Below, one piece after another: positions 48,644-57,650 of a stretch of 64,000 nt of DNA; the stretch's first letter is position 1, and every line of letters begins with the position of its first letter. The notes under the pieces are model-generated. The model searched no databases and had not been told where the DNA came from. It worked only from the letters and a program-made list of their open reading frames with translations. The translations under genes were made by a program, and so were the position numbers. The DNA is from Mycolicibacterium frederiksbergense (lineage in GTDB: Bacteria > Actinomycetota > Actinomycetes > Mycobacteriales > Mycobacteriaceae): positions 1,736,001-1,800,000 of the forward strand of contig NZ_CP038799.1 of the NCBI RefSeq assembly GCF_012223425.1, in the 5' to 3' direction.

Positions 48644-49453
48644 TCAGGTCCGCCCGCGGCCTCTACCGACCCGCTTGGTCAAGCCGCGCAACAGGTTTCG
48701 CGGAACCAGCCGACTGCCGGCGGTCAGCGCCTTGTACTGCAGGCCCGGCACGATCACGACCTCGCCCTTGGCGACATCGGCCAGGCAGTCCCGGACCACG
48801 TCCGGGACCTCCAGCCAGAACCAGGAAGGCGTGCCGGACATCTCGATCCCGGCCCGCTCGTGGAATTCGGTGCGCACGAAGCCGGGGCAGAGCGCGTGCA
48901 CGCCCACCCCGGAGCCGCCGAGGCCGTTCGCCAGCCCCTCGGAGAAGGCGATGACCCAGGATTTCGACGCCGAGTAGGTGGAGCCGCGGCCGGGCAGCAG
49001 GCCCGCCACACTGGCCACGTTGATCACGGTGCCCGCCCCGGCGGCCAGCATCGGTAGCAGCGCGGCGTGGGTGAGTTGCATGACGGCGGTGACGTTGACG
49101 TCGAGCTGGGACTGCAGCAGCGCGTAGTCGGCGGTCCAGAATTCGCCCGAGGTGCCGAACCCGGCATTGTTGATCAGGGTGTGCACCCCGGCCGACAGCC
49201 GCAAGGCCACGCGTTGACGGTCGGCGGCGACGGCCAGGTCGGCGGGAAGCACCTCGACGGTGGTTCCGGCCTCATCGCGCAATTCCGCGGCGAGTTTTTC
49301 CAGGCGTGCCGTGTCACGAGCCACCAGCACCAGGTCGTACCCGTCTTGGGCGTAACGGCGGGCGAAACCCTCTCCGAGGCCGGCTGTCGGCCCGGTGATC
49401 AGCGCTGTCCGATCTTCCCGAGTCGCTCCGCTCCCGCCCTTCGGTACCCGCAC
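48644..49453 (-). CDS. Short-chain dehydrogenase/reductase with a repeat-encoded N-terminus
   Basis: A 269-residue SDR with the cofactor loop [36 protein letters not shown] and YSASKSW with the Tyr-Lys pair. The C-terminus is hydrophobic and basic ([19 protein letters not shown]), as in DltE-like mycobacterial SDRs. The first 14 residues ([14 protein letters not shown]) are encoded by the dispersed repeat at 49417-49444 and are not typical of SDRs. No better start codon lies between them and the fold, so GTG 49453 is used. It starts 3 bases after the upstream gene's stop. Confidence 0.82.
   Translation of the reverse strand: MRVPKGGSGATREDRTALITGPTAGLGEGFARRYAQDGYDLVLVARDTARLEKLAAELRDEAGTTVEVLPADLAVAADRQRVALRLSAGVHTLINNAGFGTSGEFWTADYALLQSQLDVNVTAVMQLTHAALLPMLAAGAGTVINVASVAGLLPGRGSTYSASKSWVIAFSEGLANGLGGSGVGVHALCPGFVRTEFHERAGIEMSGTPSWFWLEVPDVVRDCLADVAKGEVVIVPGLQYKALTAGSRLVPRNLLRGLTKRVGRGRGRT
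49417..49444. repeat. Dispersed repeat copy forming the 5' end of an SDR gene
   Basis: Core GTCGCTCCGCTCC with flanks CCCGA and CGCCCTTCGG, a close match to the copies at 2976-2999 and 12900-12923. On the minus strand it is translated as KGGSGATRE at the start of the SDR. Its place between the upstream stop and the SDR fold suggests it entered the gene junction and was incorporated into the reading frame. Confidence 0.55.
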
Positions 49454-49456
49454 CGG

Positions 49457-50281
49457 CTACCGCTGGTAGTGCGGTGACTGCCGGGTGCCGTTGTGCACCG
49501 GCGGCCGCTGCTGGACGTAACGGCCCACGTCAGCACGGCCGGGCGGCAGGTCGCCGCGTCCGGCGGGAAGTTCGGCGGGGCGCGGCAGCGACGGGCGGCT
49601 CGGGGAACCGCTGCGACGGGCCAGCGCGGGCTGACCGCTGCGGGCGCCGACACCGTTCTGACCGGGCTGCGGGACGGGCGGCAGGACGCGCAGCAGGTCG
49701 TTGAACTGACGCACGGTGCGCAGTCCCTCATCCCACTGGGCACGGCTGCTGGTGATCGGCATGGCCACCAGCGTCCAGTTCTGCTCGTTCCACATGATCT
49801 CGGCGCAGTCGGGGGCGGTGTGGGCGAATGTCACCATCCGGCGGTCGCAGGCCCGGCGGGCCGCGTCCAGGTTGGTGGAGTACACCATCCGCGGGCCGAT
49901 GGCACCGAGCAGCCAGATATCGCTCTCGCGGGGCTCCTTGATGTCCTTCAGGCGAAGATCCACCACGACATTGGTGCCGACTTTGCGATGCAGCGCGATC
50001 ACCGTGGCGACATCGTCGAGATCGAAGACGAAGACGGCCTCGCCGCGGATCTGGCCCAGGACCACATTGCGGGCCTGGACGCTCTCCCCGACGGTCGACA
50101 TCACGCCGCGCTTCCAACGGCTCAAAATGTCGGCAGATTCGTGTTCATAGTCGAAACCGTGCGACTTCGCCCACGACTTACGCCGCCGGCCCAACCCGCG
50201 CCGGCGGTCGATATCCACGTACAGCAAGACGGCCGCACCCACGAAGCAGAGTGCGGACAGCGTGAACCAGAGAGGAACCAT
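49457..50281 (-). CDS. Membrane-anchored conserved mycobacterial protein (Rv0383c-like)
   Basis: A 274-residue protein with one N-terminal transmembrane helix (VPLWFTLSALCFVGAAVLLYVDIDRRRG), a globular part (SWAKSHGFDYEHESADILSRWKRG ... VFVFDLDDVATVIALHRKVGTNVVVDLRLKD) and a disordered Pro/Gly/Arg-rich tail. Position next to clpB matches M. tuberculosis Rv0383c. In that species pyrE lies close by, but none is present here. I cannot name a function. Transcription continues into the SDR 3 bases later. Confidence 0.78.
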   Translation of the reverse strand: MVPLWFTLSALCFVGAAVLLYVDIDRRRGLGRRRKSWAKSHGFDYEHESADILSRWKRGVMSTVGESVQARNVVLGQIRGEAVFVFDLDDVATVIALHRKVGTNVVVDLRLKDIKEPRESDIWLLGAIGPRMVYSTNLDAARRACDRRMVTFAHTAPDCAEIMWNEQNWTLVAMPITSSRAQWDEGLRTVRQFNDLLRVLPPVPQPGQNGVGARSGQPALARRSGSPSRPSLPRPAELPAGRGDLPPGRADVGRYVQQRPPVHNGTRQSPHYQR

Positions 50282-50405
50282 TGCCCTCAGAGTACTTGCT
50301 GGAGCCCGATTCGCCAGAACTCGAGATGGTCACAATCCCCACCCCACCGCGATTTCGGCGCGCCCACGTGCGCAGAACGTACGTGAGCGCGCCGAAGTCG
50401 CTCAA

Positions 50406-52952
50406 TCAGGCCAGGATCAGGCCCTCACCGTCGGCGCTGACATCGACCTTGACGGTGTCACCGTCGTGCACCTGGCCCGCCAGCAACATCCGGGCCAGTT
50501 GGTCACCGATGGCCTGCTGCACCAGCCGGCGCAGCGGACGCGCACCGTAGAGCGGGTCGAATCCACGATCGGCCAGCCACTGCTTGGCCTCCAGGGACAC
50601 CTCGAGGGTCAGCCTGCGCTGGGCCAGCCGCTTCTGCAGCTGGTTCAGCTGGATGTCGACGATGGACACCAGCTGGTCGGGACTCAGCGCATCGAAGATC
50701 AGTACGTCGTCGAGCCGGTTGATGAACTCCGGCTTGAACGCCGCCCGCACGGCCGCCATCACCTGCTCCTCGTTGCCGCCCGACCCGAGGTTGGACGTCA
50801 GGATGAGGATGGTGTTGCGGAAATCGACCGTGCGGCCCTGTCCGTCGGTCAGCCTGCCCTCGTCGAGGACCTGCAGCAGCACGTCGAACACGTCCGGGTG
50901 GGCCTTCTCGACCTCGTCGAACAGCACCACGGTGTACGGCCTGCGCCGCACCGCCTCGGTGAGCTGGCCACCTTGGTCGTAGCCGATGTAGCCCGGAGGG
51001 GCACCGACCAGCCGCGCGACCGAGTGCTTCTCGCCGTACTCGCTCATGTCGATGCGCACCATCGCGCGTTCGTCGTCGAACAGGAACTCCGCCAGCGCCT
51101 TGGCCAGCTCGGTCTTACCGACACCGGTCGGCCCGAGGAACATGAACGAGCCCGTCGGCCGGTTCGGATCGGCGACACCGGCGCGGGAACGCCGCACCGC
51201 ATCGGAGACCGCGGCGACCGCGTCCTTCTGACCGATGACCCGCCGACCCAGCTCGTCCTCCATGCGCAGCAGCTTGGCGGTCTCCCCTTCGAGCATCCGC
51301 CCGGCTGGGATGCCGGTCCACGCCTCCACCACCTCGGCGATGTCGTCGGGTCCGACCTCCTCCTTGAGCATGACGTTCTCGCGGGCCTCGGCGACCGGCA
51401 GTGCGGCGTCGAGCTTCTTCTCGATCTCCGGGATACGTCCGTAGCGCAGCTCGGCGGCCTTGGCCAGGTCACCGTCGCGCTCGGCGCGGTCGGCCTCGCC
51501 GCGCAGCCGGTCCAGCTGCTCGGTGAAATCGCGGACGATGTCGATGGCGCTCTTCTCGTTCTGCCACCTTGTGGTCAGCTCGGACAGCTGTTCCTTCTTG
51601 TCGGCCAGTTCGGCGCGCAGTTTCTCCAGGCGATCGACCGATGCCGCGTCTGTTTCTTTGGCCAGGGCCATCTCTTCGATCTCCAGGCGCCGGACCAGCC
51701 GTTCGACCTCGTCGATCTCGACGGGCCGGGAGTCGATCTCCATCCGCAGCCGCGATCCGGCCTCGTCGACCAGGTCGATGGCCTTGTCGGGCAGGAACCG
51801 GCTGGTGATGTACCGGTCGCTCAGCGTCGCCGCGGCCACCAGCGCGGAGTCGGTGATGCGCACACCGTGGTGCACCTCGTAGCGGTCCTTGAGGCCACGC
51901 AGGATGCCGACGGTGTCCTCTACCGACGGTTCACCGACCAGCACCTGCTGGAAGCGGCGCTCCAGCGCGGCGTCCTTCTCGATGTACTGGCGGTATTCGT
52001 CGAGCGTGGTGGCACCCACCAGGCGCAGCTCACCGCGGGCCAGCATGGGCTTGATCATGTTGCCGGCGTCCATCGCCGACTCACCGCTGGCACCGGCGCC
52101 GACGATGGTGTGCAGCTCGTCGATGAAGGTGACGACCTGTCCGGCCGAGTTCTTGATGTCGTCCAGGACAGCCTTGAGGCGTTCCTCGAATTCACCGCGG
52201 TACTTGGCGCCGGCCACCATGGCACTCAGGTCCAGGGAGACCAGGGTCTTGTCGCGCAGGCTCTCCGGCACGTCGCCGGCGATGATGCGCTGGGCCAGGC
52301 CCTCCACGATGGCGGTCTTGCCGACGCCGGGCTCGCCGATCAGCACGGGGTTGTTCTTCGTGCGACGACTCAGCACCTGCACGACGCGACGGATCTCGTT
52401 GTCACGCCCGATGACCGGGTCGAGCTTGCCTTCCCGGGCGGCGGCGGTCAGGTCGGTGGAGTACTTCTCCAGCGCCTGATACGTCCCCTCGGGGTCGGGG
52501 CTGGTGACCCGTGCGCTGCCCCGCACCTTGGTGAACGCATCACGCAGCGCTTCCGGCGTTGCGCCGGCACCGGTGAGCAGCTTGGCGGTGTCCGCGTTGC
52601 CGCTGGCCAGGCCGACCAGCAGATGCTCGGTGGAGACGTATTCGTCGTCCATCTCGGTGGCCAGGTGCTGCGCCGTGGTGATCGCGGTGATCGCGTCGGG
52701 GCTGAGCTGGGGTTGTGAGCTGGAGCCGGAGGCGCTGGGCAGCCGGCCGACGAGGCGCTCGGCCTCGGCCCGGATCGTCGCGGGCTCGACTCCGACCGCC
52801 TCCAACAGGGGCCCGGCGATGCCGTCGTTCTGCGTCAGCAACGCCATCAACAAATGAGCGGGGGTGATCTGCGGGTTGCCTGCGGATGTTGCCGCCTGCA
52901 GCGCCGAGGTCAGTGCCGCCTGGGTCTTCGTGGTCGGATTGAACGAGTCCAC
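50406..52952 (-). CDS. clpB: ATP-dependent disaggregase ClpB
   Basis: ClpB extracts proteins from aggregates together with DnaK. The 848-residue protein has an N-terminal Clp repeat domain, AAA+ domain 1 with Walker [10 protein letters not shown], a coiled-coil middle domain ([33 protein letters not shown]), AAA+ domain 2 with GPTGVGKTE, and a normal C-terminus. All key motifs are intact. ATG 52952 gives the standard [19 protein letters not shown]. The upstream region holds a HAIR-type HspR operator at 53022-53042, and the gene is divergent from a CYTH-domain gene. Confidence 0.98.
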   Translation of the reverse strand: MDSFNPTTKTQAALTSALQAATSAGNPQITPAHLLMALLTQNDGIAGPLLEAVGVEPATIRAEAERLVGRLPSASGSSSQPQLSPDAITAITTAQHLATEMDDEYVSTEHLLVGLASGNADTAKLLTGAGATPEALRDAFTKVRGSARVTSPDPEGTYQALEKYSTDLTAAAREGKLDPVIGRDNEIRRVVQVLSRRTKNNPVLIGEPGVGKTAIVEGLAQRIIAGDVPESLRDKTLVSLDLSAMVAGAKYRGEFEERLKAVLDDIKNSAGQVVTFIDELHTIVGAGASGESAMDAGNMIKPMLARGELRLVGATTLDEYRQYIEKDAALERRFQQVLVGEPSVEDTVGILRGLKDRYEVHHGVRITDSALVAAATLSDRYITSRFLPDKAIDLVDEAGSRLRMEIDSRPVEIDEVERLVRRLEIEEMALAKETDAASVDRLEKLRAELADKKEQLSELTTRWQNEKSAIDIVRDFTEQLDRLRGEADRAERDGDLAKAAELRYGRIPEIEKKLDAALPVAEARENVMLKEEVGPDDIAEVVEAWTGIPAGRMLEGETAKLLRMEDELGRRVIGQKDAVAAVSDAVRRSRAGVADPNRPTGSFMFLGPTGVGKTELAKALAEFLFDDERAMVRIDMSEYGEKHSVARLVGAPPGYIGYDQGGQLTEAVRRRPYTVVLFDEVEKAHPDVFDVLLQVLDEGRLTDGQGRTVDFRNTILILTSNLGSGGNEEQVMAAVRAAFKPEFINRLDDVLIFDALSPDQLVSIVDIQLNQLQKRLAQRRLTLEVSLEAKQWLADRGFDPLYGARPLRRLVQQAIGDQLARMLLAGQVHDGDTVKVDVSADGEGLILA

Positions 52953-53021
52953 GACACCTACCTTTCAAAGGTTCTTTACAGCTGGGTAAAAATGCTTGTC
53001 GTGTTGTCCAACGCAGTCAAG

Positions 53022-53042
53022 GTTGAGTCTGTTCCGCTCAAC
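53022..53042. promoter_or_regulatory. HAIR (HspR) operator upstream of clpB
   Basis: GTTGAGT-N7-GCTCAAC, close to the HAIR consensus CTTGAGT-N7-ACTCAAG, 70 bases upstream of the clpB start. The family's known regulator HspR is encoded at 58538-58891. This supports heat-shock control of clpB by HspR with DnaK as co-repressor. Confidence 0.85.
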
Positions 53043-53117
53043 TCTATCTTTTTTCGAAGCGGCTGACACACACTCTTCGCGCCCGGCTTCGGCGTGACTA
53101 GGGACTAACGTCGTCTT

Positions 53118-53735
53118 ATGTCCGACTCCGGTTCCGGCGACTTCGAGTTCGAACGGAAGTTCTTCGTCCGCGAGATGCCCGCCGTCGCGGCGTCCGATCC
53201 CACCCCCATGCTGATCGTGCAGGCCTACCTGTTCGCCGCCGACGGCTACGCGGTTCGCATCCGCCTACAGGGCCCCGCGCCGGCTGCGCTCGACGGGACC
53301 CCCGCCGCACTGGTGCAGGCTCTGGGTGACGACGCGATCGGCACCATGACCGCCAAAGGCCCCGCCGCAGGCGGCACCCGCTATGAGGCCGAACGCGATC
53401 TCGATCCGATGGTGGCCGGACAGATCGTGGCGCGCGCCGAGCACGTCGTCATCAAGGTCCGGTACTCGGCCTGGCTCGGCGAGGACGGCTGGATCATCGA
53501 CCGGTTCCTGAGCGGAAACGCTCCCCTGATGATGGCCGAGGTCGAACGCGGCGGTCCCGTGACCGATCTGGTGATCCCCGAGTTCTGCGCCACCGAGGTT
53601 TCCGAGGACGACCGCTTCCGCAACGAGTATCTCGCGCACCAGCCGTTCGGCGGCTGGGCAGGCAGCTACCTCGATGAGCTCGACCTGCTCGGGCCCCGGT
53701 TCGTGGAGAGTTTGGGAACCAACACCTTCGACTGA
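53118..53735 (+). CDS. CYTH-domain (triphosphate tunnel) protein
   Basis: A 205-residue protein of the CYTH superfamily, which hydrolyses or binds triphosphates and adenylates. The signature ExExK appears as FEFERKFFV near residues 9-17, followed by ADGYAVRIRLQG and TAKGPAAGGTRYEAERDLD, and MAEVERGG supplies another tunnel acidic pair. Substrate (inorganic triphosphate, thiamine triphosphate, ATP) cannot be chosen by eye. It is divergent from clpB and lies next to the HAIR site. Confidence 0.85.
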   Translation: MSDSGSGDFEFERKFFVREMPAVAASDPTPMLIVQAYLFAADGYAVRIRLQGPAPAALDGTPAALVQALGDDAIGTMTAKGPAAGGTRYEAERDLDPMVAGQIVARAEHVVIKVRYSAWLGEDGWIIDRFLSGNAPLMMAEVERGGPVTDLVIPEFCATEVSEDDRFRNEYLAHQPFGGWAGSYLDELDLLGPRFVESLGTNTFD

Positions 53736-54107
53736 CCGCAGGGCTACTGCTCCCACGTCGGTCGTGACAACCAGTAGCCCGCCCGGTCCATCAACTCCTC
53801 GCCCGCACTCCATACGGTCGCAGAAATAGCGCGCGAACAAAGCGGTCAACAGCAGCGCGGGCATCGACCTGGCTGTCCTCTGGGCACTGTCCATCCGATA
53901 CTCCAGCGGCGGCTGTTCGAGCGCAGTTGCAGCGGTGCCAGTGTCGCTATCACCGACTCGGCGGAGTCGTAGATGTATTGCGGCGATAGAGCCTTTCGAT
54001 TGGTCGGGTTGATGACGAAGTCGGTTGTCGCCACGGCGGTCGACCCTCGCTTCGCGCTATCTGCGTCACTGACGTCAATATGCCCCGGCATCGGCGACAC
54101 TATTGCC
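53736..54107. other. 372-base gap without a convincing gene
   Basis: This stretch has lower GC than the rest of the window. On the minus strand a frame open from about 54083 to 53846 gives protein-like text (TDFVINPTNRKALSPQYIYDSAESVIATL), but it has no clear ribosome site or full-length counterpart that I recognise. It looks like a decayed gene remnant or a regulatory spacer. A CCTCGCTTCGCGC word near 54046-54058 weakly resembles the dispersed repeat. Confidence 0.5.
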
Positions 54108-54674
54108 ATGCGCTTCAACCCACCGCCGAACTGGCCGCCCGTTCCGCCGGGTTGGACGCCGCCCGCGGGCTGGCAACCCGATCCGTCCTGGCCGCCGCCA
54201 CCGCAGGGTTGGCCGCTGTGGGTGCCGGAGGGCAAATCCGGCGGCCGCAACGGGCTCATCCTCGGCTCGGTGGGCGCTGTGCTGCTCATCGCCGTCGCCG
54301 CGGTCGTCACCGTCGCCGTGACCCGCCACAAACCCCCCGGGGGCCCGATCAGCGCGCCGCCAACGAGCACTGTTGCGGCACTCTCCGATGAGGACCAGAT
54401 CGAGAAGGTCGTCGCGCAATTCGAACAGGCCTGGAACGGGCAGGAATACGACAACCTGCGCAACCTGATGTGCGCCGAGATGCGCGCCGACGAACAGTTC
54501 TCCCGGGCCAACTTCGCCGATATGCGTGACGGGATGGGCGAGCTCGATCTGACCGTCACGTCGATCGAGATCACCGGTAACACCGCCGACACCGTCATCG
54601 AGAACGACGGCACCGATCCGGACGAAATCGCCTTCTCCTACGAGAACGGCCAGTGGAAGTGGTGCGAACTGTGA
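54108..54674 (+). CDS. Membrane-anchored NTF2-like protein with Pro/Trp-rich N-terminus
   Basis: A 188-residue protein. The cytoplasmic start is Pro/Trp-rich with PPxGW repeats (NWPPVPPGWTPPAGWQPDPSWPPPPQGWPLW), then one transmembrane helix (LILGSVGAVLLIAVAAVVTVAV) and an extracytoplasmic domain from DEDQIEKVVAQFEQAWNGQEYDNLRNLMCAEM to ENGQWKWCEL. The end motif (G-x-W-K-x-C) and layout are shared with the proteins at 23603-24040 and 39497-40207. ATG 54108 gives this layout. It overlaps the next gene by four bases (GTGA). Confidence 0.8.
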   Translation: MRFNPPPNWPPVPPGWTPPAGWQPDPSWPPPPQGWPLWVPEGKSGGRNGLILGSVGAVLLIAVAAVVTVAVTRHKPPGGPISAPPTSTVAALSDEDQIEKVVAQFEQAWNGQEYDNLRNLMCAEMRADEQFSRANFADMRDGMGELDLTVTSIEITGNTADTVIENDGTDPDEIAFSYENGQWKWCEL

Positions 54675-55342
54675 ACGACATCTGGGGTTCAGTCCTGACC
54701 GAGTTGGCGCCGCTGGCTCTCGTCATCGCGCTCTCACCGCTGTCCATCATCCCCGCGGTGCTGGCCCTGCACACCGAACGACCGCGCCCGACCGGGCTGG
54801 CCTTCCTCGCCGGCTGGCTACTGGGGCTGGCCGCACTGGTGTCGGTCTTCGTGGTCGCCTCGGGATTGGTGGGTTCGCTGGACAAGCCGCCCGGCTGGGC
54901 GTCCTGGGTGCGCATTGCCATCGGCGCGGCACTGATCGTGTTCGGTGGATACAAATGGGTGACCCGCACGAAGTCCGAGCACTCACCGGCATGGATGCGC
55001 AAGCTGAGCGGGCTCACACCGCAACGGGCCGTGATCACCGCCGCGGCGCTGGCGGTGGTGAACCCGAAGGTGTTGTTCATCTGTATCGCAGCAGGTTTGG
55101 CGATCGGCACCGCCGGTATCGGGGTGGCCCCGGCTTGGCTGGCGATGGTCTACTTCGTGGCGATCGCGGGAAGCACGGTGATCCTGCCCGTGCTCGCCTA
55201 TGTCGTCAGTGGAGAGCGTCTGGTGGCCCCACTGACACGCCTGAAGGAGTGGATGGAGCAACAGCACGCCACCCTGATGGCCGCGATCCTGGTCGTCATC
55301 GGTGTCATGGTGCTGTACAAGGGAATTCACGGACTGGCGTAG
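54671..55342 (+). CDS. GAP/LysE-type membrane protein
   Basis: A 223-residue polytopic protein with six helices and the family opening TELAPLALVIALSPLSIIPAVLALHTERPRPTGLAFLAGWLLGLAALV. It belongs to the GAP (Sap) family related to LysE exporters; mycobacterial members are implicated in moving cell-envelope glycolipids such as glycopeptidolipids, though the cargo here is unknown. GTG 54671 is chosen for the four-base overlap with the upstream NTF2-like gene. The end overlaps a convergent gene by 16 bases. Confidence 0.82.
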   Translation: MNDIWGSVLTELAPLALVIALSPLSIIPAVLALHTERPRPTGLAFLAGWLLGLAALVSVFVVASGLVGSLDKPPGWASWVRIAIGAALIVFGGYKWVTRTKSEHSPAWMRKLSGLTPQRAVITAAALAVVNPKVLFICIAAGLAIGTAGIGVAPAWLAMVYFVAIAGSTVILPVLAYVVSGERLVAPLTRLKEWMEQQHATLMAAILVVIGVMVLYKGIHGLA

Positions 55343-56247
55343 TCCCAGAACTGCAGCCACGTGACCGAACCGAACAGCAGCAGCGTCACCGCGTAGAGCA
55401 GCAGTATCACCGACGCACCGGCCAGGCTGCTACGCCAGCCCGCACCGTCGACCGGGTCCAGCCAGCGCCGGAACGGCCTTGAGGCCCAGGGCATCAGCCA
55501 CCACTGCATCGCCGTCACGCTGATCACCTGACTGAGCCACAGCGACAGCCAGGGCTCGGCACCGAGGCGATCCAGCACCGGCCCCAGAAAGCGCGACAGC
55601 AGCATCACCGTCGGGTACAACACCAGCAGCACCAGCATGACCGATTTCCAGTTGGGCGTCATGAGCATGCGGCCACCGTCGGTGCGGACGGTGGTGCCGA
55701 AGGCGGTGGTGCCGGTTACCGGGGCGAACTCCGCGGTCAGGCTCGATCGCAGGCCGGGCAGCGCATCCTCGCGTTGACGCGATGACATCCACGCCGTCAG
55801 ATGCCGGTCGGTGCGGAAGCGCAGCACCGAGAGGGCCTCTCCCCCATCGACGAAAAGCACGGTGCCCTCATACCCGCTGAAGCCGTGTGCGGCGGTGGCG
55901 AGTTCGCGCTGCGACTGCAGGAATTCGGTGGTCCTGCCGGCGACGAGCTGATGCCGGAAGGCTGCGATACCTGCCGGCGGAGGCTCGTCGGTCGCAAGCA
56001 GTATCGCCGGGGCCGCCGGCAGCCATCCCCCGTTTCCCAGCGCGTCGGCACGGTCCAGCCACGCGTCGAGTTCTGTGATGCCGGTGAAGGTCACCGCGAC
56101 GGCGGGCTCCAAGGATCCGTCGACCACCGACACCCGGGCCCTGATACAACCGGCGGCGTTGGAGGTCAGGGTGCTCGCCCATTCCGAGAACTCACCGCTG
56201 CCGCCCGGATGGAACACCAGCACCGCGGTGACCTCGGGCGCGCTCAC
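55327..56247 (-). CDS. Membrane protein with two antibiotic-biosynthesis-monooxygenase-like (ferredoxin-fold) domains
   Basis: A 306-residue protein. Residues about 1-190 appear to hold two alpha/beta ABM-like domains (VTAVLVFHPGGSGEFSEWASTLTSNAAG ... FRTDRHLTAWMSSRQREDALPGLRSSL), followed by three hydrophobic helices (VMLVLLVLYPTVMLLSRFL; LWLSQVISVTAMQWWLMPW; ASVILLLYAVTLLLFGSV). The soluble domains face the cytoplasm if the tail inserts as usual. No catalytic residue is known for this family. The GTG start at 56247 is followed by MSAPEVTAV-like sequence. Confidence 0.7.
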   Translation of the reverse strand: MSAPEVTAVLVFHPGGSGEFSEWASTLTSNAAGCIRARVSVVDGSLEPAVAVTFTGITELDAWLDRADALGNGGWLPAAPAILLATDEPPPAGIAAFRHQLVAGRTTEFLQSQRELATAAHGFSGYEGTVLFVDGGEALSVLRFRTDRHLTAWMSSRQREDALPGLRSSLTAEFAPVTGTTAFGTTVRTDGGRMLMTPNWKSVMLVLLVLYPTVMLLSRFLGPVLDRLGAEPWLSLWLSQVISVTAMQWWLMPWASRPFRRWLDPVDGAGWRSSLAGASVILLLYAVTLLLFGSVTWLQFWDYASP

Positions 56248-56404
56248 CCGGGCAGACCCAACTCGACGGGCAGATCTGTCAGTGGTGACACCTTCATCAC
56301 GTAGCGCTGCGGGTCAGAACGTAGGTCTGGAGGAACGGGCGTTGGCACGCAGCGACTCACCCTGTCCCCTGCCCCACTGCCGGGCTTTCTGCGCTGGTGA
56401 GGGC

Positions 56405-56482
56405 ATGTTTGGACACTATCATTCAATGGTTGCCGATATGCCGCAGGCGCTGATTGCGACCCCCGCGATCGGCCGCGCCTAA
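56405..56482 (+). other. Possible 25-codon leader ORF upstream of the globin-reductase gene
   Basis: An ATG at 56405 opens a short frame, MFGHYHSMVADMPQALIATP and five more residues, ending 11 bases before the next gene's start. Two His and a Met-rich start are unusual for random sequence, but there is no clear ribosome site. It could be a leader peptide or chance; the leaderless promoter at 56480-56485 would bypass it. Confidence 0.25.
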
Positions 56483-56485
56483 ACT
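56480..56485 (+). promoter_or_regulatory. -10 element TAAACT, probable leaderless promoter of the globin-reductase gene
   Basis: TAAACT fits the mycobacterial -10 pattern TANNNT and ends 8 bases before GTG 56494. That places the transcription start at or beside the start codon, and no ribosome site is visible, so the messenger is probably leaderless. Confidence 0.5.
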
Positions 56486-56493
56486 CGTACCTC

Positions 56494-57645
56494 GTGGGAC
56501 TCGACGACCGCGACGCGCTGCAGACACTGCGCGCCACGGTCGACGCCGATCAGGTGATCGGCAGGATCTACACCCGCTGGTTCGCCATCGACATGTCGGC
56601 GCGTGACCTGTTTCCCCCCGATCTGACCCGCCAGCGCGCGTCCTTCGGTGAGGCGCTGAGCTGGCTGCTGTCCGAGATGATCGCGCAGCGAGCCGAGGAG
56701 CCGGTCGCGTTCATGGCCCAGCTCGGCCGCGATCACCGCAAGTACGGGGTCACCGCCAGGCATTACGACACCCTGGGCCAGGCGCTGCTGACCACCCTGC
56801 GCGGCGAGCTGGCCGACGTCTGGGACGGCCGGATCGCCGAGGCCACATCCGATTTCATCGAACTCGTGATCGGGGTGATGCGTGGCGCGGCCGACGCCGA
56901 GCAGACCCCGCCGTTCGTCGACGGGACCGTACTGGAGCACATCCGGGCCACCCGGGACGTCTCCATCGTCCGGTTGCAACTGGACCGGCCGCTGTTTTAT
57001 CACTCCGGGCAGTACGTGACGGTGCAGGTGCCGCAGTGGCCCCGCCGATGGCGCTATCTCAGTCCGTCGATACCGTCCGACGAAAGTGGTGCCATCGAGT
57101 TCCACATCCGGTCCGTCAGCGGTGGGATGGTCAGCACCGCGATCGTCGGCGAGACGGCACCCGGGGACCGGTGGCGGCTGTCCGCCCCGCACGGCGGACT
57201 GCAGATCGACCGCGACGGGGAGGACGTGCTGCTGGTGGCGGGCAGCACCGGACTGGCCCCGCTACGGGCGCTGATCTCCGACCTGAGCCGCTATGCCGAG
57301 AATCCGCGGGTGCATCTCTTCTTCGGCGGCCGCTACCCCTGCGATCTCTACGATCTGCGCACGCTGTGGGAGATCGCCTCGACCAACCCGTGGCTCTCGG
57401 TGACGCCGGTGTCGGAGTTCTCCACCAATCCGCCGTGGGCCTCCGACTATCCCGATCACCAGCCGCCGCGTGGCCTGCATGTGCGCCAGACCGGGAGGCT
57501 GCCCGAGGTGGTGACCGGGTACGGCAGCTGGGGTGACCGCCAGATCCTGATCTGCGGCGGTCCGGACATGGTCACCGCGACGAAGGCCGCGCTGATCGCG
57601 AAAGGCGCACCGCCCGAGCGCATCCAGCACGACCCGCTAGCGTGA
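56494..57645 (+). CDS. Globin-domain FAD/NAD(P)H reductase fusion (Rv0385 type)
   Basis: A 383-residue flavohaemoglobin-like fusion. The N-terminal 130 residues are globin-like, with a candidate proximal His in LGRDHRKYGVTARHYDTLG. The C-terminal half is a ferredoxin-reductase module: FYHSGQYVTVQVPQWPRRWRYLSPS for FAD and LLVAGSTGLAPLRALISDL for NAD(P)H, ending in ILICGGPDMVTATKAAL. Family activities are NO dioxygenation or oxygen-linked electron transfer; the substrate here is not known. It matches the M. tuberculosis clpB-Rv0385 order. Its stop overlaps a GTG upstream of the next gene. Confidence 0.9.
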   Translation: MGLDDRDALQTLRATVDADQVIGRIYTRWFAIDMSARDLFPPDLTRQRASFGEALSWLLSEMIAQRAEEPVAFMAQLGRDHRKYGVTARHYDTLGQALLTTLRGELADVWDGRIAEATSDFIELVIGVMRGAADAEQTPPFVDGTVLEHIRATRDVSIVRLQLDRPLFYHSGQYVTVQVPQWPRRWRYLSPSIPSDESGAIEFHIRSVSGGMVSTAIVGETAPGDRWRLSAPHGGLQIDRDGEDVLLVAGSTGLAPLRALISDLSRYAENPRVHLFFGGRYPCDLYDLRTLWEIASTNPWLSVTPVSEFSTNPPWASDYPDHQPPRGLHVRQTGRLPEVVTGYGSWGDRQILICGGPDMVTATKAALIAKGAPPERIQHDPLA

Positions 57646-57650
57646 CAGCC

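Noticed and set aside
50262..52718. An 818-codon open frame on the plus strand opposite clpB
   Set aside because: It is the antisense of an unmistakable ClpB with all AAA+ motifs. High GC keeps antisense frames open, and its translation is His/Gln/Gly-rich without any domain.
53846..54083. Minus-strand frame in the clpB-distal gap as an intact gene
   Set aside because: Continues as an antisense frame of the NTF2-like gene upstream and lacks a clear start, so only a possible remnant is reported.
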